DNA from: Halorarum halophilum | Lineage (GTDB): Archaea > Halobacteriota > Halobacteria > Halobacteriales > Haloferacaceae | Direction of reading: 5' to 3' | NCBI RefSeq assembly: GCF_013401515.1 | Contig: NZ_CP058529.1 | Coordinates: 806,001 to 870,000, forward strand | Length of the DNA stretch: 64,000 nucleotides | Part shown: one piece after another, positions 43,987-53,163 of the stretch | Numbering within the stretch: position 1 is the stretch's first letter | Layout: every line of letters begins with the position of its first letter | Made by a program: the position numbers and the translations under genes | Notes under the pieces: generated by a model | What the model saw: the letters and a program-made list of their open reading frames with translations, nothing else | Database searches by the model: none | What the model was told of the DNA's origin: nothing

Positions 43987-44745
43987 ATGCGCGTCACGTT
44001 CCTCGGCACCGGCGCGGCGATGCCCGTCCCGGACCGGGTCCAGACCGGCCTCCTGCTGGAGGCCGCACCCGGCGACCGCGGGCCGCTGCTGGTCGACTGT
44101 GGGGCCGGGATCCTCCACCGACTCGCCCAGACCGACCCCGGCTACGAGGCCGTGTCGACTGTCCTCCTGACCCACCACCACCTCGACCACGTCTCCGACC
44201 TGCTCGCGCTGCTGAAGGCCCGCTGGCTCGCCGGCGAGGAGCAACTCGAGGTGGTCGGCCCGCCGGGTACCAAGGGTATCCTCGACGGCATGCTCGACGT
44301 GCACGACTACCTGGACGGCCGCGTCGACCTCCAGGTGCGGGAGGTCCACCCCGACTCCGAGTTCGAGCTCGCGGGGTTCGAGGTCGCCGCGCGGGAGACG
44401 ATCCACTCGGTGCAGTGTTTCGCCTACCGGTTCTCCGACCCCGGCGGCGACGACGACTTCGTCTTCTCGGGCGACGCCGAGGCGTTCGAGGGGCTGGCGG
44501 CGTTCGCCGACGGCGCCCGGGTGCTCGCGCACGACTGCTCGTTCCCCGACGAGGTCGACGTGGACAACCACCCCACGCCGAGTCGACTCGGCGGGGCGCT
44601 GGCCGGCCACGAGGTCGACCGCGTCTATCTGACGCACCTCTACCCCCACACGGAGGGTAGACACGAGGAGATGCTGGCGAGCGTCCGCGACCAGTTCGAC
44701 GGCGACGTCCGCGTCGCCCGCGATGGACTCCGGTTCGAAGTGTGA
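43987..44745 (+). CDS. Metallo-beta-lactamase-fold hydrolase (RNase Z-like)
   Basis: A 252-residue MBL-fold hydrolase. It begins with the strand MRVTFLGTGAAMPVP, the signature of the ElaC/RNase Z group, and has the Zn-binding LLTHHHLDHVSDL, FVFSGDAE with the bridging Asp, a His after it (VLAHDCSF) and a last LTHLYPHT. It is shorter than canonical RNase Z (about 305 residues) and lacks an obvious exosite arm, so it is probably a related phosphodiesterase and not certainly the tRNA 3' processing enzyme. It overlaps the EamA gene by four bases (GTGA), implying co-translation. Confidence 0.85.
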   Translation: MRVTFLGTGAAMPVPDRVQTGLLLEAAPGDRGPLLVDCGAGILHRLAQTDPGYEAVSTVLLTHHHLDHVSDLLALLKARWLAGEEQLEVVGPPGTKGILDGMLDVHDYLDGRVDLQVREVHPDSEFELAGFEVAARETIHSVQCFAYRFSDPGGDDDFVFSGDAEAFEGLAAFADGARVLAHDCSFPDEVDVDNHPTPSRLGGALAGHEVDRVYLTHLYPHTEGRHEEMLASVRDQFDGDVRVARDGLRFEV

Positions 44746-45644
44746 GGGGCGCGAGAGACGCGGCGGGCTTTCTCACCCTCGCCGCGGTGTGGGGTACCGC
44801 GTTCGTCGCCACGAAGGCGGCGCTGGCCGACTTCCCGCCGGTGCTGCTCGCGGCGCTCCGGTTCGACATCGCCGCGGTCCTGCTGTTCGGTCTCGCGTTC
44901 GCGGGCGGGAGACGAATTCGGCCGGCCGGCGCGGGCGACCTCCGACCCATCGCGACCGGCGGCCTGTTCAGCATCGGTGCCCACCACGCGCTCCTGTTCA
45001 GCGGCCAGGTGTACGTCACGAGCGCCGTCGCCGCGACGCTCATCGGGCTCATCCCGGTGCTCACGCCGATGACGACCCGCCTCCTTCGGTCGGACGAGAG
45101 TCTGGACGCGGTCGGCGTGCTCGGCGTCCTGGTCGGCTTCGGCGGCCTGCTAGTCATCGCGAGGCCTGATCCGCGGAACCTCGCGGCCAACGCCGGCGCG
45201 CTGTTCGTGTTCGGCTCCGCGGTCGCGTGGGTGCTCGGCGCGGTGACGACGCGCGAGGACGACGCCACGCTCCGACCGCTCGCGATGCAGGCGTGGATGG
45301 CGCTTGTCGGCGCCGCCTCGCTCCACGTCGCGGCGCTCGCGCTCGGCCAGGGCGTCGGCGACGCCACAGCCACGGCCGGGAGTCTGGGGTGGCTGGTGTA
45401 CCTCGCGGTGGTTCCGGGCGCCGGCGGCTTCCTGCTGTACTTCCGCCTGCTCGACCGTCTCGGACCGATCCAGGCGGGGTTGCTCGAGTACGCCATTCCG
45501 CCGTTCGCCGCCGCGTTCGGGTGGCTGGTGCTGAAGGAGACGCTGGCACCGGGCACCGTGCGCGGCTTCCTGCTCGTCCTCGTCGCGTTCCTGCTGGTCA
45601 AGCGACGAGCGCTACGGGCGGGGCTTCGACGCGCCTTCGGGTGA
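44742..45644 (+). CDS. EamA/DMT-family transporter
   Basis: A 300-residue drug/metabolite transporter with about ten membrane helices in two EamA repeats. The first repeat opens with AGFLTLAAVWGTAFVATKAAL and contains LLAALRFDIAAVLLFGL and SAVAATLIGLIPVLTPMTT; the second contains GSAVAWVLGAVTTRED and ends with YAIPPFAAAFGWLVLKETLAPG, the typical last EamA segment. The substrate is unknown. Start is a GTG that overlaps the upstream MBL stop in a GTGA quartet, so it is the second gene of a two-gene unit; it is convergent with the isopentenyl phosphate kinase. Confidence 0.88.
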   Translation: MRGARDAAGFLTLAAVWGTAFVATKAALADFPPVLLAALRFDIAAVLLFGLAFAGGRRIRPAGAGDLRPIATGGLFSIGAHHALLFSGQVYVTSAVAATLIGLIPVLTPMTTRLLRSDESLDAVGVLGVLVGFGGLLVIARPDPRNLAANAGALFVFGSAVAWVLGAVTTREDDATLRPLAMQAWMALVGAASLHVAALALGQGVGDATATAGSLGWLVYLAVVPGAGGFLLYFRLLDRLGPIQAGLLEYAIPPFAAAFGWLVLKETLAPGTVRGFLLVLVAFLLVKRRALRAGLRRAFG

Positions 45645-45673
45645 CACCGAACGGCGCCGGGTAGGTGCGGCGG

Positions 45674-46459
45674 TCAGCCGATCCTGGTGCCGGGTTCGCC
45701 GCCGTCCAGGAACTCGGCGAGCGCGTCCGGGCCGAAGACATGGGCCGGCGCGCCGAGGTCGAGGAGCTCCCGCACCTTGCCGGCCATGCCGCCGCTCACG
45801 TCCGTCGCGTCGCTCGCGCCGAGCAGGTCCGCGACCTCGTCGAACGAGTCGATTCCGGGGATCACCTCGTCGTCCCCGTCGAGCACGCCCGGGACCGTCG
45901 AGCAGACGCCGACGCGGTCGGCATCGAGTTCACGCGCGAGGTGCGCGACGAGTTCGTCGCCCGAGAGCACCGTCACGCCCTCGCCGGCGTGGACGACCCC
46001 GTCGCCGTGGAGCACCGGCACGAACCCCTCGGCGAGCATCGTCGCCACCTGGTCGGTCGGCATCGAGAGGGTCGCGTTCGTATCCCGCGCGGCCGCCGAG
46101 AGCGGGTGGACCGGCACCGCCGGCACGTCGCGCTCGTGGAGGCGCGAGAGGACGAACCGGTTGAGCGTCGTCATCGCGCCGTGGATGTCGGTAATCGCAC
46201 CGACGTCGTGGGTCCCGTCGATCGTGGAGACGCCGTGGGTAGCGGCGTGGTGGTGGCCGAACGAGCCGCCGCCGTGGACGACGACGAGTTCCGCCAGGTC
46301 GGCCCCGGCGACTTCGTCGGACCGGTTCGCGGCCCGACGTGCCCCCGAGTGCGACTCGGCGATGGCGTCGGCGAGGGCGGCGAGCGCCGGCCCGTCGAGC
46401 GTCTCGGGGCTGTCCTTCTCGGTGATCACCGAGCCGCCGAGCTTGAGAACCGTGGTCAC
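45674..46459 (-). CDS. ipk: Isopentenyl phosphate kinase
   Basis: A 261-residue kinase of the amino acid kinase fold that converts isopentenyl phosphate to isopentenyl diphosphate in the archaeal mevalonate route. It opens TTVLKLGGSVITEKDSP and has VVVHGGGSFGHHHAATHG with the catalytic His, FVPVLHGDGV and VCSTVPGVL, then DVSGGMAGKV near the C-terminus; these match known IPKs. Translation starts with GTG, overlapping the mevalonate kinase stop by four bases (GTGA). The idi/fni and prenyl synthase genes that often follow are not here; the next gene is convergent. Confidence 0.93.
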   Translation of the reverse strand: MTTVLKLGGSVITEKDSPETLDGPALAALADAIAESHSGARRAANRSDEVAGADLAELVVVHGGGSFGHHHAATHGVSTIDGTHDVGAITDIHGAMTTLNRFVLSRLHERDVPAVPVHPLSAAARDTNATLSMPTDQVATMLAEGFVPVLHGDGVVHAGEGVTVLSGDELVAHLARELDADRVGVCSTVPGVLDGDDEVIPGIDSFDEVADLLGASDATDVSGGMAGKVRELLDLGAPAHVFGPDALAEFLDGGEPGTRIG

Positions 46460-47472
46460 GCTCCCTCCACCCGGACGCCCTCGGTCGCCAGTTCCGCCCG
46501 GAACGCAGTCTCGCAGCCGGGGGTGTAGTCCAGCGCCGTCTCGGTCGCCTCCGTGTCGTCGAGGGCGACGATACAGCCGCCGCCGCCTGCGCCGGTGAGC
46601 TTCGCGCCGTACGCGTCGGCGTCTCGTGCGGCCCACACCATCGCGTCGAGCGACCGGGAGGAGACGCCGAGCGCGGCGAGCAGCCCGTGATCGAAGTCCA
46701 TCAGGCGGCCGAGTTCGGCGAGGAGCTCCTCGTCCGCCCCGCCGTTCGGCTCGCTCCCCCGAAGCACCTCCGTTCCGCGCCGGACCACGTCGCCGATGGC
46801 GCCAATGGTGTCGGCTGCGAAGCCGTACTCCTCCCGCAGCGCGCGGACCCCGGCCACCAGTTCGCCCGTGTCCCCCGCACCGCCATCGTAACCGATGACG
46901 AACGGCAGCGGAGGCGCGTCGATGGTCCGGCGGTCCTCCCCCTCGACGCGGACCGCGCCGCCCATCGCGGAGCAGAACGTGTCCGCCCGTGACGCCTGGC
47001 CGTCCTGCACCTCGTACTCCGCGCGGTAGGCGCGGTCGGCGATCTCCTCGGTCGAGAGTTCGACGCCGAGCGAGCGGGTTCCCGCGTCGATGCCCGCGAC
47101 GGTCACGGCCGCGGAGGAGCCCAGCCCCGCGCCGAGCGGGATGGTCGACTCCACCGTGATGTCGAAGCCGACTTCGGGGGCGTCGGCCGCGTCGCGCGCC
47201 TGGGCGACGGCCTCGTTGACGTAGCCCATCCCGGCCTCGACGAGCGGCGTCGGCACGTCGAGGTCCGGGCGCTCGTCGGCGGAATCGTCCCAGGTGACGG
47301 TGAACCCGTCCAGCGAGAGGTCGGGCGCCTCGACCCTGACGCGCCCGTCCTCCCGGGGTTCGGCGGTGACGCGCGCACGGCGCTCGATGGCGCACGGCAC
47401 CGCCGGCTCGCCGTACACGACCGCGTGCTCGCCGAAGAGGTACACCTTCCCCGGCGCGCTGCAGGTGGTCAT
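46456..47472 (-). CDS. mvk: Mevalonate kinase
   Basis: A 338-residue GHMP kinase that phosphorylates mevalonate, the first committed phosphorylation toward archaeal lipids. Landmarks are CSAPGKVYLFGEHAVVYGEPA at the N-terminus (in segments), the ATP-binding PLGAGLGSSAAVTVAG, and KLTGAGGGGCIVALDD near the C-terminus. ATG 47472 is used; the frame runs 18 codons further upstream with no family resemblance. It is coupled to ipk. In many haloarchaea it directly follows the uS2 gene; here a 1-kb gap with a small opposite gene lies between. Confidence 0.93.
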   Translation of the reverse strand: MTTCSAPGKVYLFGEHAVVYGEPAVPCAIERRARVTAEPREDGRVRVEAPDLSLDGFTVTWDDSADERPDLDVPTPLVEAGMGYVNEAVAQARDAADAPEVGFDITVESTIPLGAGLGSSAAVTVAGIDAGTRSLGVELSTEEIADRAYRAEYEVQDGQASRADTFCSAMGGAVRVEGEDRRTIDAPPLPFVIGYDGGAGDTGELVAGVRALREEYGFAADTIGAIGDVVRRGTEVLRGSEPNGGADEELLAELGRLMDFDHGLLAALGVSSRSLDAMVWAARDADAYGAKLTGAGGGGCIVALDDTEATETALDYTPGCETAFRAELATEGVRVEGA

Positions 47473-47976
47473 ACCCCCTACTCCGCGGGAGGGGTAACAG
47501 AAGTTGCGACTCTCCCCCGCCGGCAATCGCCGACAAACGTCCGCCCGTCCTGATACCGCACCGATAGGTTTAAGCTAACTACAGTACCCTGTGACACCGT
47601 GGCGCGGGGACGCCACCACGCGTGTGACGACGATCCCGGGGACCCGTCCGCGGGCGTCGATTCGGGGAGAGGTGCAACGGCGTTCGCGCGTCGTCCGAAG
47701 GCGCGCGGCGATGCGTACCATCGCCGATTCTGCGGCACGATTCGGTAGCAGCGACCCGTATGGCGATCCTACACGCTCGACGATCGTTCGAACCCCCTGG
47801 TTCCGGAGCCAGTAGGGAACACGAACCGGTCTCCAGTGAGGGGTAAACTTTCGATAGCAGACGCTTACTGGGGGGCTCCGAGACAGCGTTCGAACGCCTA
47901 GTGGTTATATGTTCCAATTATCTTATCGGATAATGAGGCGGTGGGATTATGGTTCGTTGGTGCCGTGTCCTTTTCC
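47473..47976. promoter_or_regulatory. Gap between mevalonate kinase and the STAS-like gene
   Basis: A 500-base region with promoter-like elements but no strong gene. GGTTTAAG at 47567-47574 (plus strand) sits about 28 bases before a GTG at 47599 that opens a 49-codon Arg/Asp-rich frame of doubtful reality. GGTTATATG at 47903-47909 is the likely promoter of the next gene, followed by the inverted repeat ATTATC-six bases-GATAAT at 47917-47934. A weak GTTACC lies about 29 bases before the mevalonate kinase ATG on the minus strand. Confidence 0.5.
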
Positions 47977-48327
47977 ATGAGTTCCACGACTCCCACCGGG
48001 TCCGGTCCGGAAGTGAACAGGGACCCCGACGGAAACCGGCTGTATCTCACGTTCTCCGGGACGTTCTCCACGTCGGGAGTCGTCGCCGCGATGGCGCGCG
48101 CCCGCCACGCGGCCGAGCAGTGCGATCCCGGCTTCACCGTCGTCGTCGACGCCCGCGAGTTCTCGGCCGGCGACGACGGCGCGCTCGGAACGCTCGCCGA
48201 GTGGGAGCGCGTGCTCGGCTTCGCCGGCGCGCGCGCCGTCGTCCGCCTCGGCGAGGGGGAGACCGTCTCGAACGCCGAACTGGCCGCGCCGGACCGGCCG
48301 GCCGCCGAGCGGCAACTCGAGCGGTGA
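47977..48327 (+). CDS. Small STAS-like protein, unknown
   Basis: A 116-residue soluble protein. After a Ser/Thr/Pro-rich start it shows strand-helix-strand-helix blocks LYLTFSGTFSTSGVVAAMAR, GFTVVVDAREFSA, TLAEWERVLGFAGARAVVR, a pattern like SpoIIAA/STAS-type folds; this is an inference from secondary structure, not a motif match. No phosphorylatable DSxG loop is visible. ATG 47977 is preferred, but a GTG at 47941, ten bases downstream of the predicted transcript start, would add twelve residues. It is inserted, in the opposite direction, between the uS2 and mevalonate kinase genes. Confidence 0.6.
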   Translation: MSSTTPTGSGPEVNRDPDGNRLYLTFSGTFSTSGVVAAMARARHAAEQCDPGFTVVVDAREFSAGDDGALGTLAEWERVLGFAGARAVVRLGEGETVSNAELAAPDRPAAERQLER

Positions 48328-48486
48328 TCAGGGACCGCGAACACGCTGGATAGGTACAGTCGGAACTCACCGTTCGTCGACGTTGACTTCGTAGCGGAAC
48401 CGCACAGCCAGGTCAGGTAGCGGCGCGGCCGTGCGATTGCTGGTGACGGTGAAAGCCCGGAGAAAGCAACGAATGTCGAGTCCCGA

Positions 48487-49275
48487 CTACAGGTCGGCCT
48501 CGAAGTCCTCGAGGGAGTAGGTCGGCTCCGCGCCGCGGCGGTCGAGCGTCTCGTTGGCGAGCAGCCAGTAGACGACCGACAGCGCGCGTCGACCCTTGTT
48601 GTTCGTCGGGATGACGAGGTCGACGTTGCTCACCTGGTTGTTTGAGTCGCACATGGCGATGACGGGGATGCCGACCGTGATGGCCTCCTTGACCGCCTGC
48701 GCGTCGCCGATGGGGTCGGTGACGACCACGACGTCCGGCTCGATGTAGCCGGCGTACTCGGGGTTCGTCAGCGTCCCCGGGATGAACCGCCCGGTGCGGG
48801 CGCGCGCCCCGATGGCGTCGGCGAACTTCTCGGCCGGGAACCGACCGTACTGGCGCGAGGAGGTGACGAGCACCTGCTCGGGGTCGTAGTTGGCGAGGAA
48901 GTCCGCCGCGGTCCGGATGCGGCCGTCCGTCTGGCTCACGTCGAGCACGTAGAGGCCGTCGTCGCGGACGCGGTGGATGAACCGCTCCATGTCCTTCGTC
49001 TTCTGCTGGGTACCGATGTGGACGCCGGCCGAGAGGTAGTCCTCGACCGGGATGAGGAGGTCGGCCTCCTCGTCCGGCATGACGTCCTCGTCGAAGCGCG
49101 GGCCGGCCTCCTCGGCCGCCTCGTCCTCGGCTCCGTCGGTCCCCTCCTCGGACTCGGCGTCGGCCGCCTCGTCCGGCTGTTCTTGCGTTTCGGGCGCCTC
49201 CTCGGCCGGGGCCTCGGTCTCGTCGACCTCCTCCTCGGCCGGCGCCTCTTCGGTGTCGTTTTCGCTTTCGCTCAT
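48487..49275 (-). CDS. rpsB: 30S ribosomal protein uS2
   Basis: A 262-residue ribosomal protein of the small subunit. The first 65 residues are an acidic Glu/Ala/Pro-rich extension characteristic of haloarchaeal S2; the conserved fold starts [18 protein letters not shown] and contains [45 protein letters not shown] and [20 protein letters not shown] 49275 overlaps the enolase stop by four bases, and the gene closes the ribosomal/polymerase supercluster on the minus strand. Confidence 0.95.
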   Translation of the reverse strand: MSESENDTEEAPAEEEVDETEAPAEEAPETQEQPDEAADAESEEGTDGAEDEAAEEAGPRFDEDVMPDEEADLLIPVEDYLSAGVHIGTQQKTKDMERFIHRVRDDGLYVLDVSQTDGRIRTAADFLANYDPEQVLVTSSRQYGRFPAEKFADAIGARARTGRFIPGTLTNPEYAGYIEPDVVVVTDPIGDAQAVKEAITVGIPVIAMCDSNNQVSNVDLVIPTNNKGRRALSVVYWLLANETLDRRGAEPTYSLEDFEADL

Positions 49276-50483
49276 ACGGCTTCCTCCGCGATGCGGATGA
49301 GTTCGTTCAGTTTGGCGGTTCGCTCGCCGCCCACGGTCCCCGTCTTGATGAACGGGGCGTCCGTGGCGACGGCGAGGTGTGCGATCGTCGTGTCCTCGGT
49401 CTCGCCCGAGCGGTGGGAGACGACTGCGTCCAGCCCGTTCCGGTGGGCCAGTTCCACGGCGTCGAACGCGTCCGACAGCGTCCCGATCTGGTTCGGCTTG
49501 ATGAGGATGCTGTTGGCCGCGCCGACGTTGATGCCGCGCTCCAGCCGCTCGACGTTGGTGACGAACAGGTCGTCCCCGCAGACGAGCGTCCGGTCGCCGA
49601 CCCGGTCCGTCAGGTCGGCGAAGCCGTCGTAGGCGTCCTCGTCGAGCGGGTCCTCGACGTACGCGAGGTCGTACTCGTCGACGAGGTCGGCGATGTAGTC
49701 GATCTGCTCGTCGGGCGTCCGCTCGACGTCGCCGTACCGGTAGACGCCGGCGTCGGCGTCCCACAGTTCCGCGGCGGCCACGTCGAGGCCGAACTGCACG
49801 TCGAAGCCGATCTCGTCGGCGACGCGATCGGTCGCCTCCTCGACGACCTCGAACGCCTCGGCGTCGTCGATTGGGGGCGCCCAGGCGCCCTCGTCGCCCT
49901 TCGCGGCCGGGACGCCCCGCTCGTCGAGCAGGTCGCCGACGGTCGCGTGGACGGCGGCGTTCGCGAAGACGGCCTCGGAGACCGACGGCGCGCCGACGGG
50001 CGCGGCGAGGAACTCCTGGATGTGGGTCGCCTCCTTGGCGTGCTCGCCGCCGCCGACGACGTTGCCCAGCGGGACGGGGAACGACCGGTTCGCGTCGCGG
50101 AACGTCCCCCCGAGGTGCTGGAACAGCGGGGCGCCGAGCACGTCGGCGCCGGCCTTCGCGGCCGCCATCGAGATGGCGACGGCGCTGTTGGCGCCGATCT
50201 CGGAGAAGTCGTTCGTGCCGTCCGCACCGCGCAACGCCGCGTCGACGTCGCGCTGGTTGCCGGCGTGGATCTCGTCCACGAGCCGGGGGACGGCGTGCTG
50301 ACGGGCCGCGGCGATGGCCTCCCGCGGCGGGAGTTCGATCGCCTCGTACTCGCCCGTGCTCGCCCCGGAGGGCGCCGCCGCGCGGCCGAAGCCGCCCGAC
50401 TCCGTGAGGACGTCCGCCTCGACGGTCGGGTTCCCCCGGGAGTCGAGGACGCGCCGGAGCGACACCGAGGCGATGCGGGTCAT
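49272..50483 (-). CDS. eno: Enolase
   Basis: A 403-residue 2-phospho-D-glycerate hydro-lyase of glycolysis and gluconeogenesis. Signatures are [16 protein letters not shown] at the N-terminus, [24 protein letters not shown], the Mg2+-binding LDVAAAEL and [13 protein letters not shown] blocks, [22 protein letters not shown] and [14 protein letters not shown]. It overlaps rpoK upstream and rpsB downstream by four bases each. The association with the S9-Rpo10-Rpo6 cluster is conserved in archaea. Confidence 0.96.
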   Translation of the reverse strand: MTRIASVSLRRVLDSRGNPTVEADVLTESGGFGRAAAPSGASTGEYEAIELPPREAIAAARQHAVPRLVDEIHAGNQRDVDAALRGADGTNDFSEIGANSAVAISMAAAKAGADVLGAPLFQHLGGTFRDANRSFPVPLGNVVGGGEHAKEATHIQEFLAAPVGAPSVSEAVFANAAVHATVGDLLDERGVPAAKGDEGAWAPPIDDAEAFEVVEEATDRVADEIGFDVQFGLDVAAAELWDADAGVYRYGDVERTPDEQIDYIADLVDEYDLAYVEDPLDEDAYDGFADLTDRVGDRTLVCGDDLFVTNVERLERGINVGAANSILIKPNQIGTLSDAFDAVELAHRNGLDAVVSHRSGETEDTTIAHLAVATDAPFIKTGTVGGERTAKLNELIRIAEEAV

Positions 50484-50671
50484 GCGCCCTCCCGTCTGAC
50501 CGTGAACGGCAGGACGCCCGCGTCGTACTCCTCGGCGGCGATGAGGATCGGCTCCGACTGGTCGCTCTCGATCAGCACGGGGGCGCCGTACGCGACCTGC
50601 AGCGCTCGCGCCCCGAGGATGCGGGCCTTCTCGTACCGGTTGTACCGGATGGGTTGTTCGTTCTCGCTCAT
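50480..50671 (-). CDS. rpoK: DNA-directed RNA polymerase subunit Rpo6 (K)
   Basis: A 63-residue subunit, homologue of bacterial omega and eukaryotic Rpb6. [20 protein letters not shown] is the family signature helix, followed by APVLI and [15 protein letters not shown]. The ATG overlaps the rpoN stop by four bases and the stop overlaps the enolase start likewise, so translation is coupled through the cluster. It helps assemble the polymerase core. Confidence 0.95.
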   Translation of the reverse strand: MSENEQPIRYNRYEKARILGARALQVAYGAPVLIESDQSEPILIAAEEYDAGVLPFTVRREGA

Positions 50672-50862
50672 TGGTACGGTGAGACGACGTCGACGAGGTC
50701 GGTGTGGGAGATCATCATCCGGCGGCAGCAGTGCCGGTGGATGCCGAGTTCGTCGAGCACCTCGGCTGGATCCTCCTCGCCCTCGCGGGCGCGGGCCTTG
50801 AACTCCTCCCAGTGTTCACCGATCACGGTGCCGCACGTGAAACACCGGACGGGAATCATCAT
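50668..50862 (-). CDS. rpoN: DNA-directed RNA polymerase subunit Rpo10 (N)
   Basis: A 64-residue zinc-binding subunit, homologue of Rpb10. The zinc ligands are in CFTCG at the N-terminus and CC in [18 protein letters not shown] is the family start. Two consecutive ATG codons (50862 and 50859) make the exact first residue uncertain. It lies between the uS9 gene and rpoK, twelve bases after uS9. Confidence 0.95.
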   Translation of the reverse strand: MMIPVRCFTCGTVIGEHWEEFKARAREGEEDPAEVLDELGIHRHCCRRMMISHTDLVDVVSPYQ

Positions 50863-50874
50863 TGGTGGATCACC

Positions 50875-51273
50875 TCAGCGGTACGACTTCTGGTAGCGGG
50901 CACGAGCGCCGGGCCCGCCCCACTTCTTCGGCTCGGACTGCCGCGAGTCGTTCACGAGCAGCGAGCGATCGAACTCCATGAACGCATCCCGGAGTTCGGC
51001 GTCGTTGAGATGCTGCACCAGCCCCCGCGCGATGGCGGTTCGGGCGGCGTCTGCCTGCCCCGAGTAGCCGCCGCCGTTGACGACGACGTCGATGTCGACC
51101 TTCGACCGGAGGTCCTCGCCGGCGATGCGGAACGGCTCCAGCATCTTCAGGCGGGCCTGCTCGGGCTCTGCGAGCTCGACGGGCTGGGAGTCGATTCGGA
51201 CGCGGCCCTCGCCCTCGCGCACGGTGGCGCGGGCGACGGCCGTCTTCTTCTTCCCTGATGTGTTCGTTACCAT
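50875..51273 (-). CDS. rpsI: 30S ribosomal protein uS9
   Basis: A 132-residue small-subunit protein near the P site. It has [20 protein letters not shown] at the N-terminus, [22 protein letters not shown] and the conserved Arg-rich tail [17 protein letters not shown]. The start overlaps the uL13 gene by seven bases. Confidence 0.95.
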   Translation of the reverse strand: MVTNTSGKKKTAVARATVREGEGRVRIDSQPVELAEPEQARLKMLEPFRIAGEDLRSKVDIDVVVNGGGYSGQADAARTAIARGLVQHLNDAELRDAFMEFDRSLLVNDSRQSEPKKWGGPGARARYQKSYR

Positions 51274-51746
51274 GTTACGTTCGCTCCAAGGTTCTCGGAG
51301 ACGTCCCCGAGCGTCGTGAACTTGATAGTCGACAGGCGGTCCAGCGAGGTACCCTCGAGGATCTGGGCTTCGACGGGTTCGCCGTCGCCGCGCGGCGACG
51401 TGGTCGCCGTACCCTCCTCGAAGGGGTTGCCCACGTACACGCGGACGTTCTCGAACGCCTCGCGGCCGCGCGTCTTCTTGTACGGGAGCATCCCGCGGAT
51501 GGCCCGCTTGAAGATCCGGTCGGGCCGCTTCGGGTAGTACGGGCCCCGATCGGAGCCGAGTTCCGCGCGCTTGCGGTACGTCTCCATCGTGGCCTCCTCG
51601 TTGCCGGTGATGACCGCCCGCTCGGCGTTCACCACGGCGACGCGCTCGCCGTCGAGCGCGCGCTGGGCGACCTCGGACGCGACGCGACCCATGATGCAGT
51701 CGCGGGCGTCGACGACGACGTCGGCATCGAACTCTGCGAGGCTCAT
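51267..51746 (-). CDS. rplM: 50S ribosomal protein uL13
   Basis: A 159-residue large-subunit protein. [20 protein letters not shown] and [16 protein letters not shown] are the conserved N-terminal blocks, followed by [20 protein letters not shown] and [22 protein letters not shown] 51746 shares one base with the eL18 stop (TAATG). The longer frame upstream of this ATG is the out-of-frame shadow of eL18. Confidence 0.95.
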   Translation of the reverse strand: MSLAEFDADVVVDARDCIMGRVASEVAQRALDGERVAVVNAERAVITGNEEATMETYRKRAELGSDRGPYYPKRPDRIFKRAIRGMLPYKKTRGREAFENVRVYVGNPFEEGTATTSPRGDGEPVEAQILEGTSLDRLSTIKFTTLGDVSENLGANVTW

Positions 51747-52102
51747 TATCGGATCACCCGTACGTCGGATCCTTCGGGGTTGTTCGACAGCGCTTCTTCC
51801 AGGGTCACGGCCTGACCCGCCTGGTCGATCTTCGTCTCGGCGGTTCCGGAGAAGTCGACGGCGGCGACGGTGACGTCCTTGCGGAGCACGCCGGAGCCGA
51901 GCACCTTGCCCGGCACGATGACGGTCTCGTCCTCGTTCGCGTACCGCTCGATGCGGCCGAGGTTGACCTCCGCGTGCGTGCGCCGCGGCTTTTCGAGCCG
52001 GTCGGCGACGTCCTGCCACACTGCTGCGTCGGACGAACGCGCGACCGACTTCAGTTCGGCGATGAGGTTCTGAAGTCTCGGATTGGTCTTGCTACTACTC
52101 AT
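51746..52102 (-). CDS. rpl18e: 50S ribosomal protein eL18
   Basis: A 118-residue large-subunit protein of the archaeal/eukaryotic L18e family: [38 protein letters not shown], and [20 protein letters not shown] (read here as [14 protein letters not shown]) identify it. It begins 84 bases after tRNA-Leu and is the first gene of the downstream half of the supercluster. Confidence 0.95.
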   Translation of the reverse strand: MSSSKTNPRLQNLIAELKSVARSSDAAVWQDVADRLEKPRRTHAEVNLGRIERYANEDETVIVPGKVLGSGVLRKDVTVAAVDFSGTAETKIDQAGQAVTLEEALSNNPEGSDVRVIR

Positions 52103-52185
52103 AGTGAACCTCCGTAGTGGAGTATCGTGGCCCCTCGGGGAGGACGTTGCCCCCCGCGGGACCGATGAGAGAAACGGAGTGGGAG

Positions 52186-52270
52186 TGCAGGGAGCAGGAT
52201 TTGAACCTGCGGACCTCTACAGGACAGCGCCCTGAACGCTGCGCCGTTGGCCAGACTTGGCTATCCCTGC
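52186..52270 (-). tRNA. tRNA-Leu (CAG)
   Basis: An 85-base minus-strand cloverleaf with acceptor GCAGGGA/TCCCTGC, discriminator A and a long variable arm. Anticodon stem CAGCG/CGCTG encloses TTCAGGG, giving anticodon CAG (Leu); the T-arm is GCAGGTTCAAATCCTGC. It sits between rpoD and rpl18e and is probably processed from the same transcript. Confidence 0.95.
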
Positions 52271-52407
52271 AAGCACTCCGTCGTACCGCATCCCCGGTTA
52301 AACGGCTTTCGGTCCCACCTGTCGCGGGCGCCGCGGTTCGCGTCGCGGACGCGCCGCTCGTCGCGGGAGCGAACGCCGTTCGAGTGGGGGATGCGGACAT
52401 GGTCGGT

Positions 52408-53157
52408 TTAGACTGCGACCTTGATCGACAGTTCGTCCGCGCGGTCCTGCAGCGACTCGACCGCGCGGAGGATCAGTTCGTCGACGCCCATGGACCCGTC
52501 CGACTCGATATGGAAGACGAACGCGTCGGGGACGTCGGTCACCTCCAGCTCCTTGCCGGGGTACCTGTTCGTGAGATCGGCGCCGAACTCGTCGGTGTGG
52601 ACGTACTCGCCGTCCTCCGTCTCGATGACGCCGCGGAGGATGTTGGGCTCCTCCTCGTCGAACTCGCCACGCTCGCCGACGACCTCCACCCGCTGGAGGT
52701 GCCGGTAGCCGATGCCGACGCCGGCCTGATGCTTGGCGTGGTCCTTCCCCGTATCGAGGACGGCGTCGGCCTCGAACTCGAGGCGCTGGCCGTCCTTCAG
52801 CTCGATGATGGGGATGTTCTCGTCGGCCGGCTGGACGCGCTCGTCGGACGTCTCGATGTCGCCCGAGTACGCGGTCGCCGGCCCGTCGACGTCGAGCGCG
52901 ACGGTGACGGTGTCACCGATCTCGTAGTCGTCGAGCGGCGTCGTCAGGGGGACGAGTCCCAGCCTGAGCGCCACCATCTCGTCGAACATCACCGACGTGT
53001 TCTCCACGAACCGGACGGTGTCGATGGAGAGCGTCGGCACTTCCGCGAGGACATTCCGTCGGATGCCGTTCGCGATCGCGGGCGTGAGCCCACGCACGAG
53101 TAGGCGCGCCGAGCGGTCGTCCCGGGAAACTACCTCCACGTCGAATTCGTCTGCCAT
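52408..53157 (-). CDS. rpoD: DNA-directed RNA polymerase subunit Rpo3 (D)
   Basis: A 249-residue subunit, homologue of bacterial alpha and eukaryotic Rpb3. The dimerisation domain includes [40 protein letters not shown] and [13 protein letters not shown]; the C-terminal helix is [19 protein letters not shown]. It has no cysteines at all, so the iron-sulfur cluster found in some archaeal Rpo3 proteins is absent, as usual in haloarchaea. It lies six bases after the uS11 stop. Confidence 0.95.
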   Translation of the reverse strand: MADEFDVEVVSRDDRSARLLVRGLTPAIANGIRRNVLAEVPTLSIDTVRFVENTSVMFDEMVALRLGLVPLTTPLDDYEIGDTVTVALDVDGPATAYSGDIETSDERVQPADENIPIIELKDGQRLEFEADAVLDTGKDHAKHQAGVGIGYRHLQRVEVVGERGEFDEEEPNILRGVIETEDGEYVHTDEFGADLTNRYPGKELEVTDVPDAFVFHIESDGSMGVDELILRAVESLQDRADELSIKVAV

Positions 53158-53163
53158 GGTGGG

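Noticed and set aside
47780-47810. A GGTTCGAA-like string that resembles a tRNA T-loop and could mark an attachment site
   Set aside because: No complementary arm or acceptor strand follows, and no integrase is nearby; it is chance similarity.
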